Assembly: GCF_003385185.1 (NCBI RefSeq)
Contig: NZ_PQHZ01000005.1
Coordinates: 62,001-126,000, forward strand
Origin: Amycolatopsis palatopharyngis
Lineage (GTDB): Bacteria; Actinomycetota; Actinomycetes; Mycobacteriales; Pseudonocardiaceae
DNA length: 64,000 nt
Direction: 5' to 3'
Translations under genes and position numbers: made by a program
The notes under the pieces: model-generated
Database searches by the model: none
What the model saw: the letters and a program-made list of their open reading frames with translations, nothing else
Told to the model about the DNA's origin: nothing
Part shown: piece after piece, positions 16,354 through 25,155 of the stretch
Position numbering within the stretch: position 1 is the stretch's first letter
Layout: each line of letters opens with the position of its first letter

Positions 16354-17615
16354 TCCGCTCCTCCAGGCGCCTTCAGCACCATCGCGCTCTGAAATCCACC
16401 GAAACCGCTTCCCACGCTCAGCACGGCGTCCACGCGCTTGTCTCGCGCATTCAGTGGCACGTAATCGAGGTCGCATTCGGGATCGGCCTCGTACAGGTTC
16501 GCTGTGGGCGGGACGACGTTGTGCTCGATCGCCAGCGCGCACGCCGCGATCTCGATCGATCCGATGGCACCAAGCGAGTGACCGACCATCGACTTGATCG
16601 AACTGATCGGCGTCCGGTACGCGTGCTCACCCAGGGTCGCCTTGAACGCTGCAGTCTCGTGACGGTCGTTCTGCTTAGTTCCTGAACCATGCGCGTTGAC
16701 ATAGTCGACCGCGTCGGAGTCCAGTCGTGACTGGGCCATAGCGTCCCGGATAGCGGTGGCCATCTCGCGACCGTCCTTCTTCAGTCCAGTCATGTGGTAA
16801 GCGTTGGCACGATTGGCATAACCACTTACCTCGGCGTAGATGTGCGCGCCGCGGGCACGGGCTCGCTCATGGGTCTCCAGGACGAACATCGCGGAGCCCT
16901 CGGCGAGGACGAATCCGTTACGGGTCGCGTCGAAGGGGCGCGACGCGTGCTCGGGGTCGTCGTTGCGCGGCGTGGTCGCCTTGATCGCGTCGAAGCACGC
17001 CACGACGATCGGCGTGACCGGGCTGTCGGTGGCCCCGGTCAGCATCACATCCGCCGATCCCTCGCGAATGAGCTGCGCGGCATTGCCGACAGCGTCGATT
17101 CCGGAGGTGCAACCGTTGGACACCATGGTGACCGGGCCTTCTGCACCGACAGTCCAGGCGATCTCGGCTGGCATGATGCCCGGAGTGAGGTAGTCGAACA
17201 TGTGCGGGGACAGGTGCGCATAGTCGACTTCCCATTTCCTACCCGAATCGGACAGGACGAGGTACTCAGCCTCCAGACTGCTGGAGGCGGCGACCGCGCT
17301 ACCCAGGCTCACGCCGACGCGATACGGATCCATGGCCGCCACCTCGATGCCGCTGTCGGCGACGGCGTCCCTCACAGACACCACAGCCAGCTGCGAAGCC
17401 CGATCCATACGCCGGATCTCGCGCGCGGTCAGCCCTTCCGACGCCGGATCGAAGTCACATTCCCCGGCTACCTGGGATCGATATGGTGCAGGATCGAAAA
17501 AACTGATCCGGCGAGTCGCGGTACGGCCTGCGATCAGCAGATCCCAGAACTTCTTCGTTCCAGCTCCACCCGGTGCGCGCACCCCAATCCCCGTGATCAC
17601 AACCCGACGGGACAT
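16350..17615 (-). CDS. Type II PKS ketosynthase, KS-alpha (KS-B)
   Basis: The protein has 421 aa from ATG 17615, preceded by AAGGAAGGAG. Cys169 lies in [16 protein letters not shown], with the His motifs [15 protein letters not shown] and [14 protein letters not shown]. It heads the operon KS-B, CLF-B, ACP-B, C9 ketoreductase, O-methyltransferase, which looks like a canonical aromatic polyketide operon. It is a paralogue of KS-A. Confidence 0.96.
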   Translation of the reverse strand: MSRRVVITGIGVRAPGGAGTKKFWDLLIAGRTATRRISFFDPAPYRSQVAGECDFDPASEGLTAREIRRMDRASQLAVVSVRDAVADSGIEVAAMDPYRVGVSLGSAVAASSSLEAEYLVLSDSGRKWEVDYAHLSPHMFDYLTPGIMPAEIAWTVGAEGPVTMVSNGCTSGIDAVGNAAQLIREGSADVMLTGATDSPVTPIVVACFDAIKATTPRNDDPEHASRPFDATRNGFVLAEGSAMFVLETHERARARGAHIYAEVSGYANRANAYHMTGLKKDGREMATAIRDAMAQSRLDSDAVDYVNAHGSGTKQNDRHETAAFKATLGEHAYRTPISSIKSMVGHSLGAIGSIEIAACALAIEHNVVPPTANLYEADPECDLDYVPLNARDKRVDAVLSVGSGFGGFQSAMVLKAPGGAE

Positions 17616-17809
17616 CGGAATCGGCTCCTTCCTTTGAAGCGGCACGAAGAATGCTCGATGCGAAAGTGGCAACAACTCCACGAGTGCCGTCTTTGACCGA
17701 GGCTGTCAACGGCCACTCGAGGACAGCTAGACACCGGCTATGACCGGTTTTCTCCGGCTCCGGGCGGTATCCACCGGTCCTCGAGGCATGGTGCCCACGC
17801 TCGGCAGGT
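17616..17809. promoter_or_regulatory. Divergent promoter region between KS-B (-) and glycosyltransferase 1 (+)
   Basis: This 194-bp divergent gap contains TCGAGGA at 17717-17723 and the inverted TCCTCGA at 17778-17784. Both resemble the TCGAG core of SARP heptamers. Reading toward KS-B, TCGAGTG is followed exactly 11 bp later by TTGACAG, a possible SARP pair. No firm -10 element was found. Confidence 0.4.
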
Positions 17810-18943
17810 ATGAAGATCCTGTTTCTCACCGGCGGAAGCCCCGCGACGGTGTTCGCGCTGTCCCCGCTCGCGACCGCGGCCCGGCTGAGCGGTCACGACG
17901 TACTTGTCGCCTCGAACGAGGACATGAGCTCCTTCGTCGCATCCGTCGGCCTGCCCACCGTTTCGGTGACGAGCGGGAAGATGCTCGAGTTCATGTTCAC
18001 CGACCGCGATGGCACCAAGCTTGACCTGCCGGGCGACCCGATGGACCGGCTCCGCTTCAATGGGCGCGGCTTCGGCAGGCTTGCGGCCGCCAGCCTGCCG
18101 AAGCTGCGCGAGCTGGTGGCGGACTGGCAGCCGGACCTCGTCGTCGGCGGCTCGCTCTGCTATGCGGCGGGACTGATAGCCAGGGAGATCGGCGCCCCGT
18201 TCGTCCGGCACACCTGGGATCTCGGCGAGCCGCCGGCAATCGACGACGGGGCGAGCGAGGAGCTCGCGTCCGAACTGGCGGCGCTGAACCTGGACGGCGT
18301 CGCGGTGCCCGATCTGTGGATCGACATCTGCCCACCGAGCCTGCGTGCCCCCGGACTGAGCGGGCGCCAGGACATGCGGTTCATCCCGTACAACCAGCAG
18401 CGCACGCTGGAGCCCTGGATGTACCGTCGCGGGGACCGGCCGCGCGTGTGCGTGACCGCGGGCAGCCGGGTCTCGCACGAGGCCGAGATCGAATACTTGA
18501 CCGCACTCGTCGAGAGCATCGACCCGCTCGAAGCGGACATAGTGATCGCCGCGCCGGAGGCCGTTGCCGCCGACCTCCGCGCCGCCAAGCCGCGGGTGCA
18601 CGTCGGCTGGTTCCCGCTGGACACGCTGCTCACCACCTGCGATCTGATCGTTCACCACGGAGGCGGCCAGAGTTGTCTCAACGCCTTGAACGCAGGCGTG
18701 CCGCAGTTACTCATTCCGACCATCCCCAAAATGGTCCCGCCCTGCACGCGGATCTCCGACTACGGCGCCGGGACCACCCTGCTGGGCGAGGACCAGGCCC
18801 CAGAGCACCTGGCAAAGGCGGCCTCGGAGATCCTGGGGACACCGTCGTTCCGGGAGCGGGCTCACTCGGTGAGCGCGGAGATCGCCGCGCAACCCACGCC
18901 CAGCGCGGTTGTCGCGGAGCTCACCGACCTAGTGCGCCGCTGA
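17810..18943 (+). CDS. GT1-family glycosyltransferase (antibiotic glycosyltransferase 1)
   Basis: The protein has 377 aa and a GT-B fold. It starts MKILFLTGGSPATVFALSPL, and the C-terminal nucleotide-sugar site reads VHHGGGQSCLNALNAGVPQL, equivalent to the HHGGxGT motif of polyketide glycosyltransferases. It would transfer the TDP-deoxyaminosugar to the aglycone. A TTA codon is present at 18707-18709 (codon 300). The gene ends convergently and overlaps the 4-ketoreductase by 15 bp. No DesVIII/DnrQ-like helper protein is encoded nearby. Confidence 0.9.
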   Translation: MKILFLTGGSPATVFALSPLATAARLSGHDVLVASNEDMSSFVASVGLPTVSVTSGKMLEFMFTDRDGTKLDLPGDPMDRLRFNGRGFGRLAAASLPKLRELVADWQPDLVVGGSLCYAAGLIAREIGAPFVRHTWDLGEPPAIDDGASEELASELAALNLDGVAVPDLWIDICPPSLRAPGLSGRQDMRFIPYNQQRTLEPWMYRRGDRPRVCVTAGSRVSHEAEIEYLTALVESIDPLEADIVIAAPEAVAADLRAAKPRVHVGWFPLDTLLTTCDLIVHHGGGQSCLNALNAGVPQLLIPTIPKMVPPCTRISDYGAGTTLLGEDQAPEHLAKAASEILGTPSFRERAHSVSAEIAAQPTPSAVVAELTDLVRR

Positions 18944-19908
18944 TTCCGCGAGGAGGGCAGCGACGGTTCGTTCCAGCGCCTCGACCAGCGGAATCTCGCA
19001 GCGCCAACCAGTCGCCGCCAAGAAGGCCGAAGGGTCGACGTCGATGCTCCGGAAGTCGGTCCCGTCCGCCTCCGGGGGCGGAGGCACTGAGACCACCGGC
19101 ACCGGATCGGCCCCGGTCTGGCGTGCCACGATGGCCGCGATGGCCTGGAAAACCTCGCCCAGCGACTTGGCCTGCCCCGTACCCAGCACGTAATGCCGTC
19201 CGGCGAGTGCGTCGATGTGCTCCATCGCGACGACGAAGGCCCGTGCTGCGTCCTCCACGTTCAGCAGGTCCCGACGAGGCGTGCCGTCATGCCACATGGT
19301 CAACGGTTCACCCGCCAACGCCTTGCGAATCATGGTGGACACGACACCCCTGTCGCTGGTGGTGGGCGCTGCGGGGGCACCGAACACCGGGGGCAACGCA
19401 GGCTGACCGCCCGGATGCGGCCGGCATGGGTTGCCTCCTTCAGGATCCACTCGGCAGTGTGCTTCTGCCGGTCGTACACCCCGACCGGATGATCGTCCTC
19501 GGTTCCGTCGATGCGGTCAGCCTCGACCTTGCCGACCTGGGTGTTGCTTCCGGGGAACACCACCACCGGAGAGTCGTCGACCACCTCGACCAACTCACGG
19601 ACCATCCCCACATGTGTCCGCTCGGCTTCGGTGTCGTCCTCGGCGATCCGCCAGCCCGATGTGCCGCGGATACGCGCGGCGAACGGAAAGACAACATCCG
19701 CATCCTTGACGGCATCGGCGACAGCGCCGCGAGCGGTCAGATCCGCCCGGCACACCTCCACCTCCGCGAGCGGCGCACCAGGCAGCACGGTCTCGCGCCT
19801 GGCCACCACCCGCAATCGCACCGGCAGCGCCGACAGAGTCCGCGAGACTGCGGAGCCGAGAAAGCCGGATGCGCCGAACACGACGACCAGCGGACGTACG
19901 GTCCTCAT
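18929..19908 (-). pseudogene. NDP-hexose 4-ketoreductase, split by a one-base frameshift
   Basis: The N-terminal part (from ATG 19908; VVVFGASGFLGSAV Rossmann motif, YDRQKHTAEW with Tyr and Lys) and the C-terminal part (PPVFGAPAAPTTSDRGVVST, then RRDLLNVEDAARAFVVAM) are in different frames. Joined, they give about 326 aa that match the SDR-type NDP-hexose 4-ketoreductases of deoxysugar pathways. The break is at 19397-19398: two bases stand where one codon is expected between the sense codons CTG and TTG, so one base is missing. As read, translation ends at 19330 after 192 aa. It could be real inactivation or a sequencing error. The start is coupled to the epimerase (ATGA). Confidence 0.8.
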
Positions 19909-20495
19909 CGGACCGCCTCCTGACAGGCCTCGTACTCGGGCAGCAGGCCCTGCTTCAGTGCGGTTTCCACACCGGGAGCGTTCTTGTCGCGATCGGACAT
20001 CACCAGCTGGAGATCGTCTGGAATCGACAGATCGAGCGAAGGGTCGAGTGGGTGCACAGCGCGTTCCTTCTCCGCGACATAGCTCGCCGAAAGCAGATAC
20101 ACCATCGTGGTGTCATCTTCCAGCGCGGCGAAGAGATGGCCTACACCCGGCGGCAGGTACAGTGCGTTGAACCCGGCCGCTGACAGTTCGACCGCCTCGG
20201 AGCGAGCGAATGTCGGCGAACCGGCGCGAACATCGACTACGAAATCCAGCGCGCGCCCGCCGGTGCAGTAGACGTACTTGGCCATCGAGCCGGGCAGCGC
20301 GGTGAAATGCACACCCCGCACCACTCCGCGTCGCGACCTGCTACTGCTCACCTGCGCCACCGGAAACAGCGGACGCCCGAGTGCCTCGCCGAACGCGGTC
20401 TCCTGGAACGGCGAAGAGAACACGCCCCGGTCATCACCGAAGACTGGCGGGATGAACTCGTACGCATCCTCAACAGCGAGCTCGCGGACCTTCAC
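19905..20495 (-). CDS. dTDP-4-keto-hexose 3,5- (or 5-) epimerase, RmlC family
   Basis: The protein has 196 aa and a cupin fold. RRGVVRGVHF holds the catalytic His, and LPPGVGHLFAAL and SASYVAEKE follow with the family Tyr. In aminosugar pathways these enzymes epimerise C5 (and sometimes C3) to give L-sugars. The gene overlaps the methyltransferase stop (ATGA) and the ketoreductase start. Presence of this enzyme predicts an L-configured sugar. Confidence 0.92.
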   Translation of the reverse strand: MKVRELAVEDAYEFIPPVFGDDRGVFSSPFQETAFGEALGRPLFPVAQVSSSRSRRGVVRGVHFTALPGSMAKYVYCTGGRALDFVVDVRAGSPTFARSEAVELSAAGFNALYLPPGVGHLFAALEDDTTMVYLLSASYVAEKERAVHPLDPSLDLSIPDDLQLVMSDRDKNAPGVETALKQGLLPEYEACQEAVR

Positions 20496-21223
20496 GGCTT
20501 GTACCCCACGAACATTCCCGGCGCGGCCTGCTCGTGCTTGACATACTCGACTGTGAGCTCAGCCTTGCGGAAGGCAGCCTCGTAGCTGTCCCGGTCGAAC
20601 AACGTCATGACATGGATGTCGGTGAAATGCTCGATGCCTGTCTCGGGTACCGCAACCGTGTAGTGCACCTCCATGTGGCTCGCGTTCCCCTTCCGAACCG
20701 AGTACGAGAGTCGCGAGATGGTACGTCCGTCCACATTGACGATGTCGGCGCCGACCCATCCAGAGACGAAGTTGTCCGGGAACCACCATGGTTCCACGAT
20801 GACCACCCCGCCGGGGTTGACATGATCGGCGAAGTTGCGCACGGCCTTGTCCAGGTCATCCGCTGTGGCGAGGTAGCCGACCGAGCTGAACATACAAGTC
20901 ACTGCGTCAAATCGCCGGTCGAACCGGAAGTCACGCATGTCCCCTTGGTGCAGCGGAATCTCCGGGGTGTTCCGCATGGCCACCTCGAGCATCTTGGGCG
21001 AGAGATCCGTACCCACGACGGTCTCGAAGGGCCCAGCCAGCTCGCGAAGATGCGCACCGGTGCCGCAGGCGACATCCAACAGGGAGTCCGCTACCGGGTT
21101 TCGATCCCGGATGAGTTCCAGAATCAGCGTCGCCTCGGCCCGGTAGTCCTTGCCACGACCTTGGTAGAAGTCGTGGTAGATGTCGGCGCGTTCGTAGATC
21201 GTCTTTTCCGCACTATCGGGCAT
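20492..21223 (-). CDS. TDP-aminosugar N,N-dimethyltransferase (DesVI/TylM1 family)
   Basis: The protein has 243 aa from ATG 21223, preceded by GGAAGG. Long stretches match what I recall of DesVI: FYQGRGKDYRAEA, LLDVACGTGAHLREL (SAM-binding), QGDMRDFRFDRRFDAVTCMF and VIVEPWWFPDNFVSGWV. DesVI and TylM1 methylate the 3-amino group of TDP-hexoses twice. This predicts a dimethylamino sugar such as a rhodosamine- or desosamine-like unit. The gene overlaps the epimerase start by four bases. Confidence 0.92.
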   Translation of the reverse strand: MPDSAEKTIYERADIYHDFYQGRGKDYRAEATLILELIRDRNPVADSLLDVACGTGAHLRELAGPFETVVGTDLSPKMLEVAMRNTPEIPLHQGDMRDFRFDRRFDAVTCMFSSVGYLATADDLDKAVRNFADHVNPGGVVIVEPWWFPDNFVSGWVGADIVNVDGRTISRLSYSVRKGNASHMEVHYTVAVPETGIEHFTDIHVMTLFDRDSYEAAFRKAELTVEYVKHEQAAPGMFVGYKP

Positions 21224-21252
21224 TACAGTATCGCCTTCCAAGAGTCCTTTTC

Positions 21253-22368
21253 TTATAGCACTTCGCGCAGCGCGTTGATCACCTTGTCCTGCCGGGCCTC
21301 CGACAGCGACGGATACATCGGCAGGGAGAAGATCTGTCCGGCGAGCGACTCGGTAACCGGGAGCGAGCCGATCGGGACATCGAGGTGCGCGAACCCGCTC
21401 ATGGTGTGTACCGGCCAGGGGTAGCTGATGTTCAGCGATATGTCGTAGCGCTCCCTTAGCACTCTGATGATCTCGTCCCGGCGCGGGTGACGCACGACGT
21501 AGACGTAGTAGACATGACTGTTACCCCCGGTTACCGATGGCAATTCCAGGCCGCCGGGGCCGCACAGGTCGCCAAGGCCGTCGACGTATCGACGGGCGAT
21601 CTCCCTTCGTCCCTTGACGTAGCGGTCGAGCCGAGTCAGCTTCCGTCGCAGGATCTCGGCCTGCACCTCGTCGAGCCTGCTGTTGTGGCCGGGGGTTCCG
21701 ACGACGTAGTACACCTTTTCCATGCCGTAGTAGCGCAGGCGGCGCAGGGCCTGCTCGCTCGCGTCGTCGGCGGTGATCACCGCACCTCCGTCGCCATAAG
21801 CGCCCAGCACTTTGGTCGGATAGAAGGAGAACGCCGCGACGTCACCCATCGTGCCGGCCAGCTCGCCATGGTGACGCGCACCGTGTGCCTGTGCGCAGTC
21901 CTCGACGATCTTGAGCTCGTGTTTCCGGGCGAGCCGCCGCAACGGCTCCATGTCCACGCACTGGCCGTACAGGTGCACCGGCAGGATTGCCTTGGTTCGT
22001 TCGGTGATCGCCGCCTCGACCAGGCTGGTGTCCATCAGGTAGTCCTCGTCGCGCACATCGACGAACACCGGAGCAGCACCGGTGTTGTCGATGGCGATCA
22101 CAGTCGGCGCCGCTGTGTTCGACACGGTGATCACCTCGTCACCCCGGCCAACGCCGATCGACTCAAGGGCCAGCTTCACTGCGTTGGTGCCGTTGTCGAC
22201 GCCGACCGCGTGCGCAAGGCCGTGATAGGCGGCGAACTCCCGCTCGAAGCCCGCCACGCTGTCGCCGAGTACGAGCTTGCCGCTGGCGAAGACCTTCCGC
22301 ACCGCGTCGAGTATGTCCTCCCGTTCTGCCTCGTACTCCGGCAAATAGTCCCAGACGTACATCGTCAC
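21253..22368 (-). CDS. PLP-dependent NDP-keto-sugar aminotransferase (DegT/DnrJ/EryC1 family)
   Basis: The protein has 371 aa from GTG 22368, which overlaps the stop of the 2,3-dehydratase (GTGA). [29 protein letters not shown] and [16 protein letters not shown], with the PLP-binding Lys, are the family motifs. With a 2,3-dehydratase and an N,N-dimethyltransferase in the same operon, the likely reaction is C3 transamination of a 2-deoxy-3-keto sugar. Confidence 0.92.
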   Translation of the reverse strand: MTMYVWDYLPEYEAEREDILDAVRKVFASGKLVLGDSVAGFEREFAAYHGLAHAVGVDNGTNAVKLALESIGVGRGDEVITVSNTAAPTVIAIDNTGAAPVFVDVRDEDYLMDTSLVEAAITERTKAILPVHLYGQCVDMEPLRRLARKHELKIVEDCAQAHGARHHGELAGTMGDVAAFSFYPTKVLGAYGDGGAVITADDASEQALRRLRYYGMEKVYYVVGTPGHNSRLDEVQAEILRRKLTRLDRYVKGRREIARRYVDGLGDLCGPGGLELPSVTGGNSHVYYVYVVRHPRRDEIIRVLRERYDISLNISYPWPVHTMSGFAHLDVPIGSLPVTESLAGQIFSLPMYPSLSEARQDKVINALREVL

Positions 22369-23723
22369 TGGTCGTCCTCCTTGTAGAATCCGAAGAATGC
22401 CAGCAGGATCCGGGCCTCGACGTTGAGGTGGTTGCCGTACTGGACGAACTCGGTGAGCTGCCGCAACGTCGCCCACATGTAGTTCTCTGGCACTTCGAGC
22501 GGGAAATCGTCCTCGACCTCGATCAGCAGGTAACGGTTCTGCGCGTGGTAGAACCGACCGCCCTCCTCCGAGTGGATGGCATCGAATCGGATGCGTTCGC
22601 GTGGCGCTGCGAGCACCTCGTCGAGGAACAGAGGTTTACTGTCGTCGGGCAGATGGTGGTAGTTCTCTGGTTGGCATTGCACGGTCGGAGCCATCTCGAC
22701 ACCGTCGAACGCGCCGGTCTCGGTCCGCGCCTGGACCAGCAGATGCACTACGCCATTGATACGGCGGATCAGGAAAGCGATGACGCCTTGGCTGCGTGGC
22801 TCGAACATCGGCTGCTGCCAGCCGGAAACCTCCCGGTTGCTGGTCTGCACATCCACGCCGACCACGGCGAAGTGCTGATCGCGGTCGTGGGTCAGCTCAC
22901 CGTCCCGGTACGACCATCCATCCACTTTCGACAGTGGAATCAGCCGTCTGGTGAGCGTGCAACGCCCTTTCGCCTCGGTGAACCAGCTCAGCAGCTCAAC
23001 CGTAGCGTGCAGCGAGTGCCCCTCCGGCGACCAGGAGCGAGCCAGCGCGCCGCGAAAGTTGTCCGCCGACAGGTCGGCGTCTTGCAGTCGGCGTGAGGCC
23101 GCTCCGGAGAGCACCGTCCGGGTGTCCATGTTGATCAGATTGGGGACCCGCAGGAGTTCGTCGATCTGATCGAAGCTCAGCCAGCAGAAGTCCTCCAGTA
23201 CCGGAACCTCGTCCTCGACTTGCACGATGATGTTCCGATTCCGCTTGGCGAGGAACCACGATGCCTGCTCGGACTGCAGGACATCGGCGAGGACCCGCCC
23301 CGGTCTCGGCGCGGCGAAGTACTCCAGGTAAGGAACGGGCTTGCCGCCGTGTACCCCCGTGAAGTTGCTCCGCGTTGCCTGCACGGTCGGCGACAGCTGA
23401 AGCCCGTTGACGTTGCCCGGCTCCATCTTGACCTGGAGCAGGCAGTGCGGGACACCGTGGAACTCCTTGACCAGAATTCCGAGCACACCACGTTCCGGCT
23501 GGATGATGATCGGCTGCTGCCAGGCTTCCACCGCGCGTCCCGACCGGGTGACCTCGAGCCCCTCGACGGTGAAGAACTTGCCGGTATGGTGCACGAGGTT
23601 GCCGGAGTCCGGATCGATGATCCAACCGTTGAGTTGGTCGAGCGAGATCTTGCCTGTCCGGTACTTCTGCGCCCGGCAGCGTTCGGCGTACCAGGCATGA
23701 AATTCTGCTGTTTCGGCGAACAT
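22365..23723 (-). CDS. NDP-hexose 2,3-dehydratase
   Basis: The protein has 452 aa. ATG 23723 was chosen because GGAGGGTGG precedes it and the length then fits the family. It has the two-repeat structure of these enzymes: each half repeats a block of the kind SGWQQPM (near residue 270) or EAWQQPI (near 67), then a [19 protein letters not shown] or [19 protein letters not shown] segment. It removes the 2-OH of TDP-4-keto-6-deoxyglucose, the committing step to 2,6-dideoxy sugars. It is the first gene of the sugar operon. Confidence 0.93.
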   Translation of the reverse strand: MFAETAEFHAWYAERCRAQKYRTGKISLDQLNGWIIDPDSGNLVHHTGKFFTVEGLEVTRSGRAVEAWQQPIIIQPERGVLGILVKEFHGVPHCLLQVKMEPGNVNGLQLSPTVQATRSNFTGVHGGKPVPYLEYFAAPRPGRVLADVLQSEQASWFLAKRNRNIIVQVEDEVPVLEDFCWLSFDQIDELLRVPNLINMDTRTVLSGAASRRLQDADLSADNFRGALARSWSPEGHSLHATVELLSWFTEAKGRCTLTRRLIPLSKVDGWSYRDGELTHDRDQHFAVVGVDVQTSNREVSGWQQPMFEPRSQGVIAFLIRRINGVVHLLVQARTETGAFDGVEMAPTVQCQPENYHHLPDDSKPLFLDEVLAAPRERIRFDAIHSEEGGRFYHAQNRYLLIEVEDDFPLEVPENYMWATLRQLTEFVQYGNHLNVEARILLAFFGFYKEDDQ

Positions 23724-23907
23724 TGAAGGCCACCCTCCGCACCAATTGCTTATGCAGGGATAGTGCCAGAGAATGGAGATTATGGTTACCGCGCTTGTCC
23801 AGTATTTGGTTTCAACCCTAGTGTCGCAATACCAGGATTTGAGCGAGCCCCAAGTCTGAAATGGATAGTTATAGTGGAAAATAGAATTGACATTGGAGTA
23901 TGAATCA
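23724..23907. promoter_or_regulatory. AT-richer divergent promoter region between sugar operon (-) and beta-lactamase-fold gene (+)
   Basis: This 184-bp gap is clearly AT-richer than its surroundings and separates two divergent starts, so it should contain both promoters. Toward the plus side, TTGAGC (about 23838) and TAGTTA (about 23866) are weak candidates with too long a spacing. No repeat was convincing. Confidence 0.45.
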
Positions 23908-25074
23908 GTGAACAAGTTCCCGACCGGCGGGGTGGCCGAACGCCCCTTCACCGAGGTAATGCTGGCGTTCCGGGCGAACTTCGCCGCGGGCTCCGAGGTT
24001 GGTGCAGCGGCGTGCGTGTACCACCAAGGCAAACCGGTCGTCGACCTGTGGGGCGGGTTCGCGGATGAAGCAAGCACGGATCCGTGGCGAGCCGACACGC
24101 TTGGCGTGCTCGCCTCTCCCACGAAGTCTCTGGTCACCGGGGCCGCGCTGGTGCTCGTCGACCAGGGGGTGCTCGAACTCGACACACCGATCGCGCACTA
24201 CTGGCCCGAGTTCGGTGTCAACGGTAAGGACAAGATCACCCTGCGCATGGTGTTGAGCCAGCGTTCCGGTGTCGTCTGCCTTGATCATGATCCGATCACC
24301 CGCGAGTACCTCCGTACGCACACGCCGATCGCGGAGGCAATCGCGGCAGCCAAGCCGGAGTGGGAACCAGATACGGCGCACGGGTACCACGCCACCACCT
24401 TCGGACATCTGATCAGCGAGCTGATCCGGCGGCGCACCGGGCTCACGGTCGGAGCGTTCTTCAGCAGGGAAATCGGCAAGCCGCTCGGTCTCGACTGCTA
24501 CATCGGGCTCTCCGACCCCGAGACCGCGCACCTGGCACACATGATCGAGTGCAAGGCCGAGGAACTGATGACCGGAGCCGACCCTGGTGAGATCGAGGAG
24601 TTACGGGACCCAACGTCACTGACCTACCGCGCGACGATGGCCAGTATGTCGCAGGATCCAGCGGATCCGACCGTGGAGGAGCCCTCCTACGGAGGGTTGG
24701 CCAGCGCACAGTCGCTGGCCCGCTACTTTGCCTCGTTCATCGGCGAGGTCGACGGTTTCCGGCTGATCAGCCCGGCGGTCATGCGGCAGATACGCGAGGT
24801 GCACTCCACAGGCGACTGTCTGGTGATGCTGTCGCCGTGCACCTGGGGTCTCGGAATGCAGGTCGCCGACAGCCCGGTGTTCCCGGCGGAAGTCGGCCTT
24901 GGCACCGCGTTCGGGTTCAGTGGCGCGAACGGTGTCTTCGCTTTCGCCGATCCGGAAAACGAACTCGCCTTCGCCTATGTCCCGAACGCCGGTTCCGAGG
25001 TTATGGGCAGCATGGACGACCGGATTCGCCGGCTGACCGAGGCCGTCTATCGCAGTGTCAAGAAATCCTCCTGA
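23908..25074 (+). CDS. Class C beta-lactamase-fold serine hydrolase/acyltransferase (EstB/LovD-like)
   Basis: The protein has 388 aa from GTG 23908, with GGAG 9 bases upstream. ASPTKSL contains the Ser70-x-x-Lys73 catalytic pair, and GYHAT the family Tyr160. LovD, a member of this fold, moves an acyl chain from a carrier protein to a hydroxyl of a polyketide, while other members are esterases. In this cluster it could attach an acyl chain or hydrolyse an ester. No signal peptide is visible, so a secreted beta-lactamase is unlikely. A TTA codon lies at 24601-24603. Confidence 0.85.
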   Translation: MNKFPTGGVAERPFTEVMLAFRANFAAGSEVGAAACVYHQGKPVVDLWGGFADEASTDPWRADTLGVLASPTKSLVTGAALVLVDQGVLELDTPIAHYWPEFGVNGKDKITLRMVLSQRSGVVCLDHDPITREYLRTHTPIAEAIAAAKPEWEPDTAHGYHATTFGHLISELIRRRTGLTVGAFFSREIGKPLGLDCYIGLSDPETAHLAHMIECKAEELMTGADPGEIEELRDPTSLTYRATMASMSQDPADPTVEEPSYGGLASAQSLARYFASFIGEVDGFRLISPAVMRQIREVHSTGDCLVMLSPCTWGLGMQVADSPVFPAEVGLGTAFGFSGANGVFAFADPENELAFAYVPNAGSEVMGSMDDRIRRLTEAVYRSVKKSS

Positions 25075-25155
25075 GCAGCGCTCGCTCCGCTCGGCGGCTC
25101 GACTTCGCACACGTCGCATACCTAGCGGATCAGCATCCTCTCGAAAGGAATCAGC

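Noticed and set aside
19390..19401. Programmed ribosomal frameshift in the 4-ketoreductase
   Set aside because: No slippery heptamer or downstream stimulatory structure was evident, so an inactivating mutation or sequencing error is simpler.
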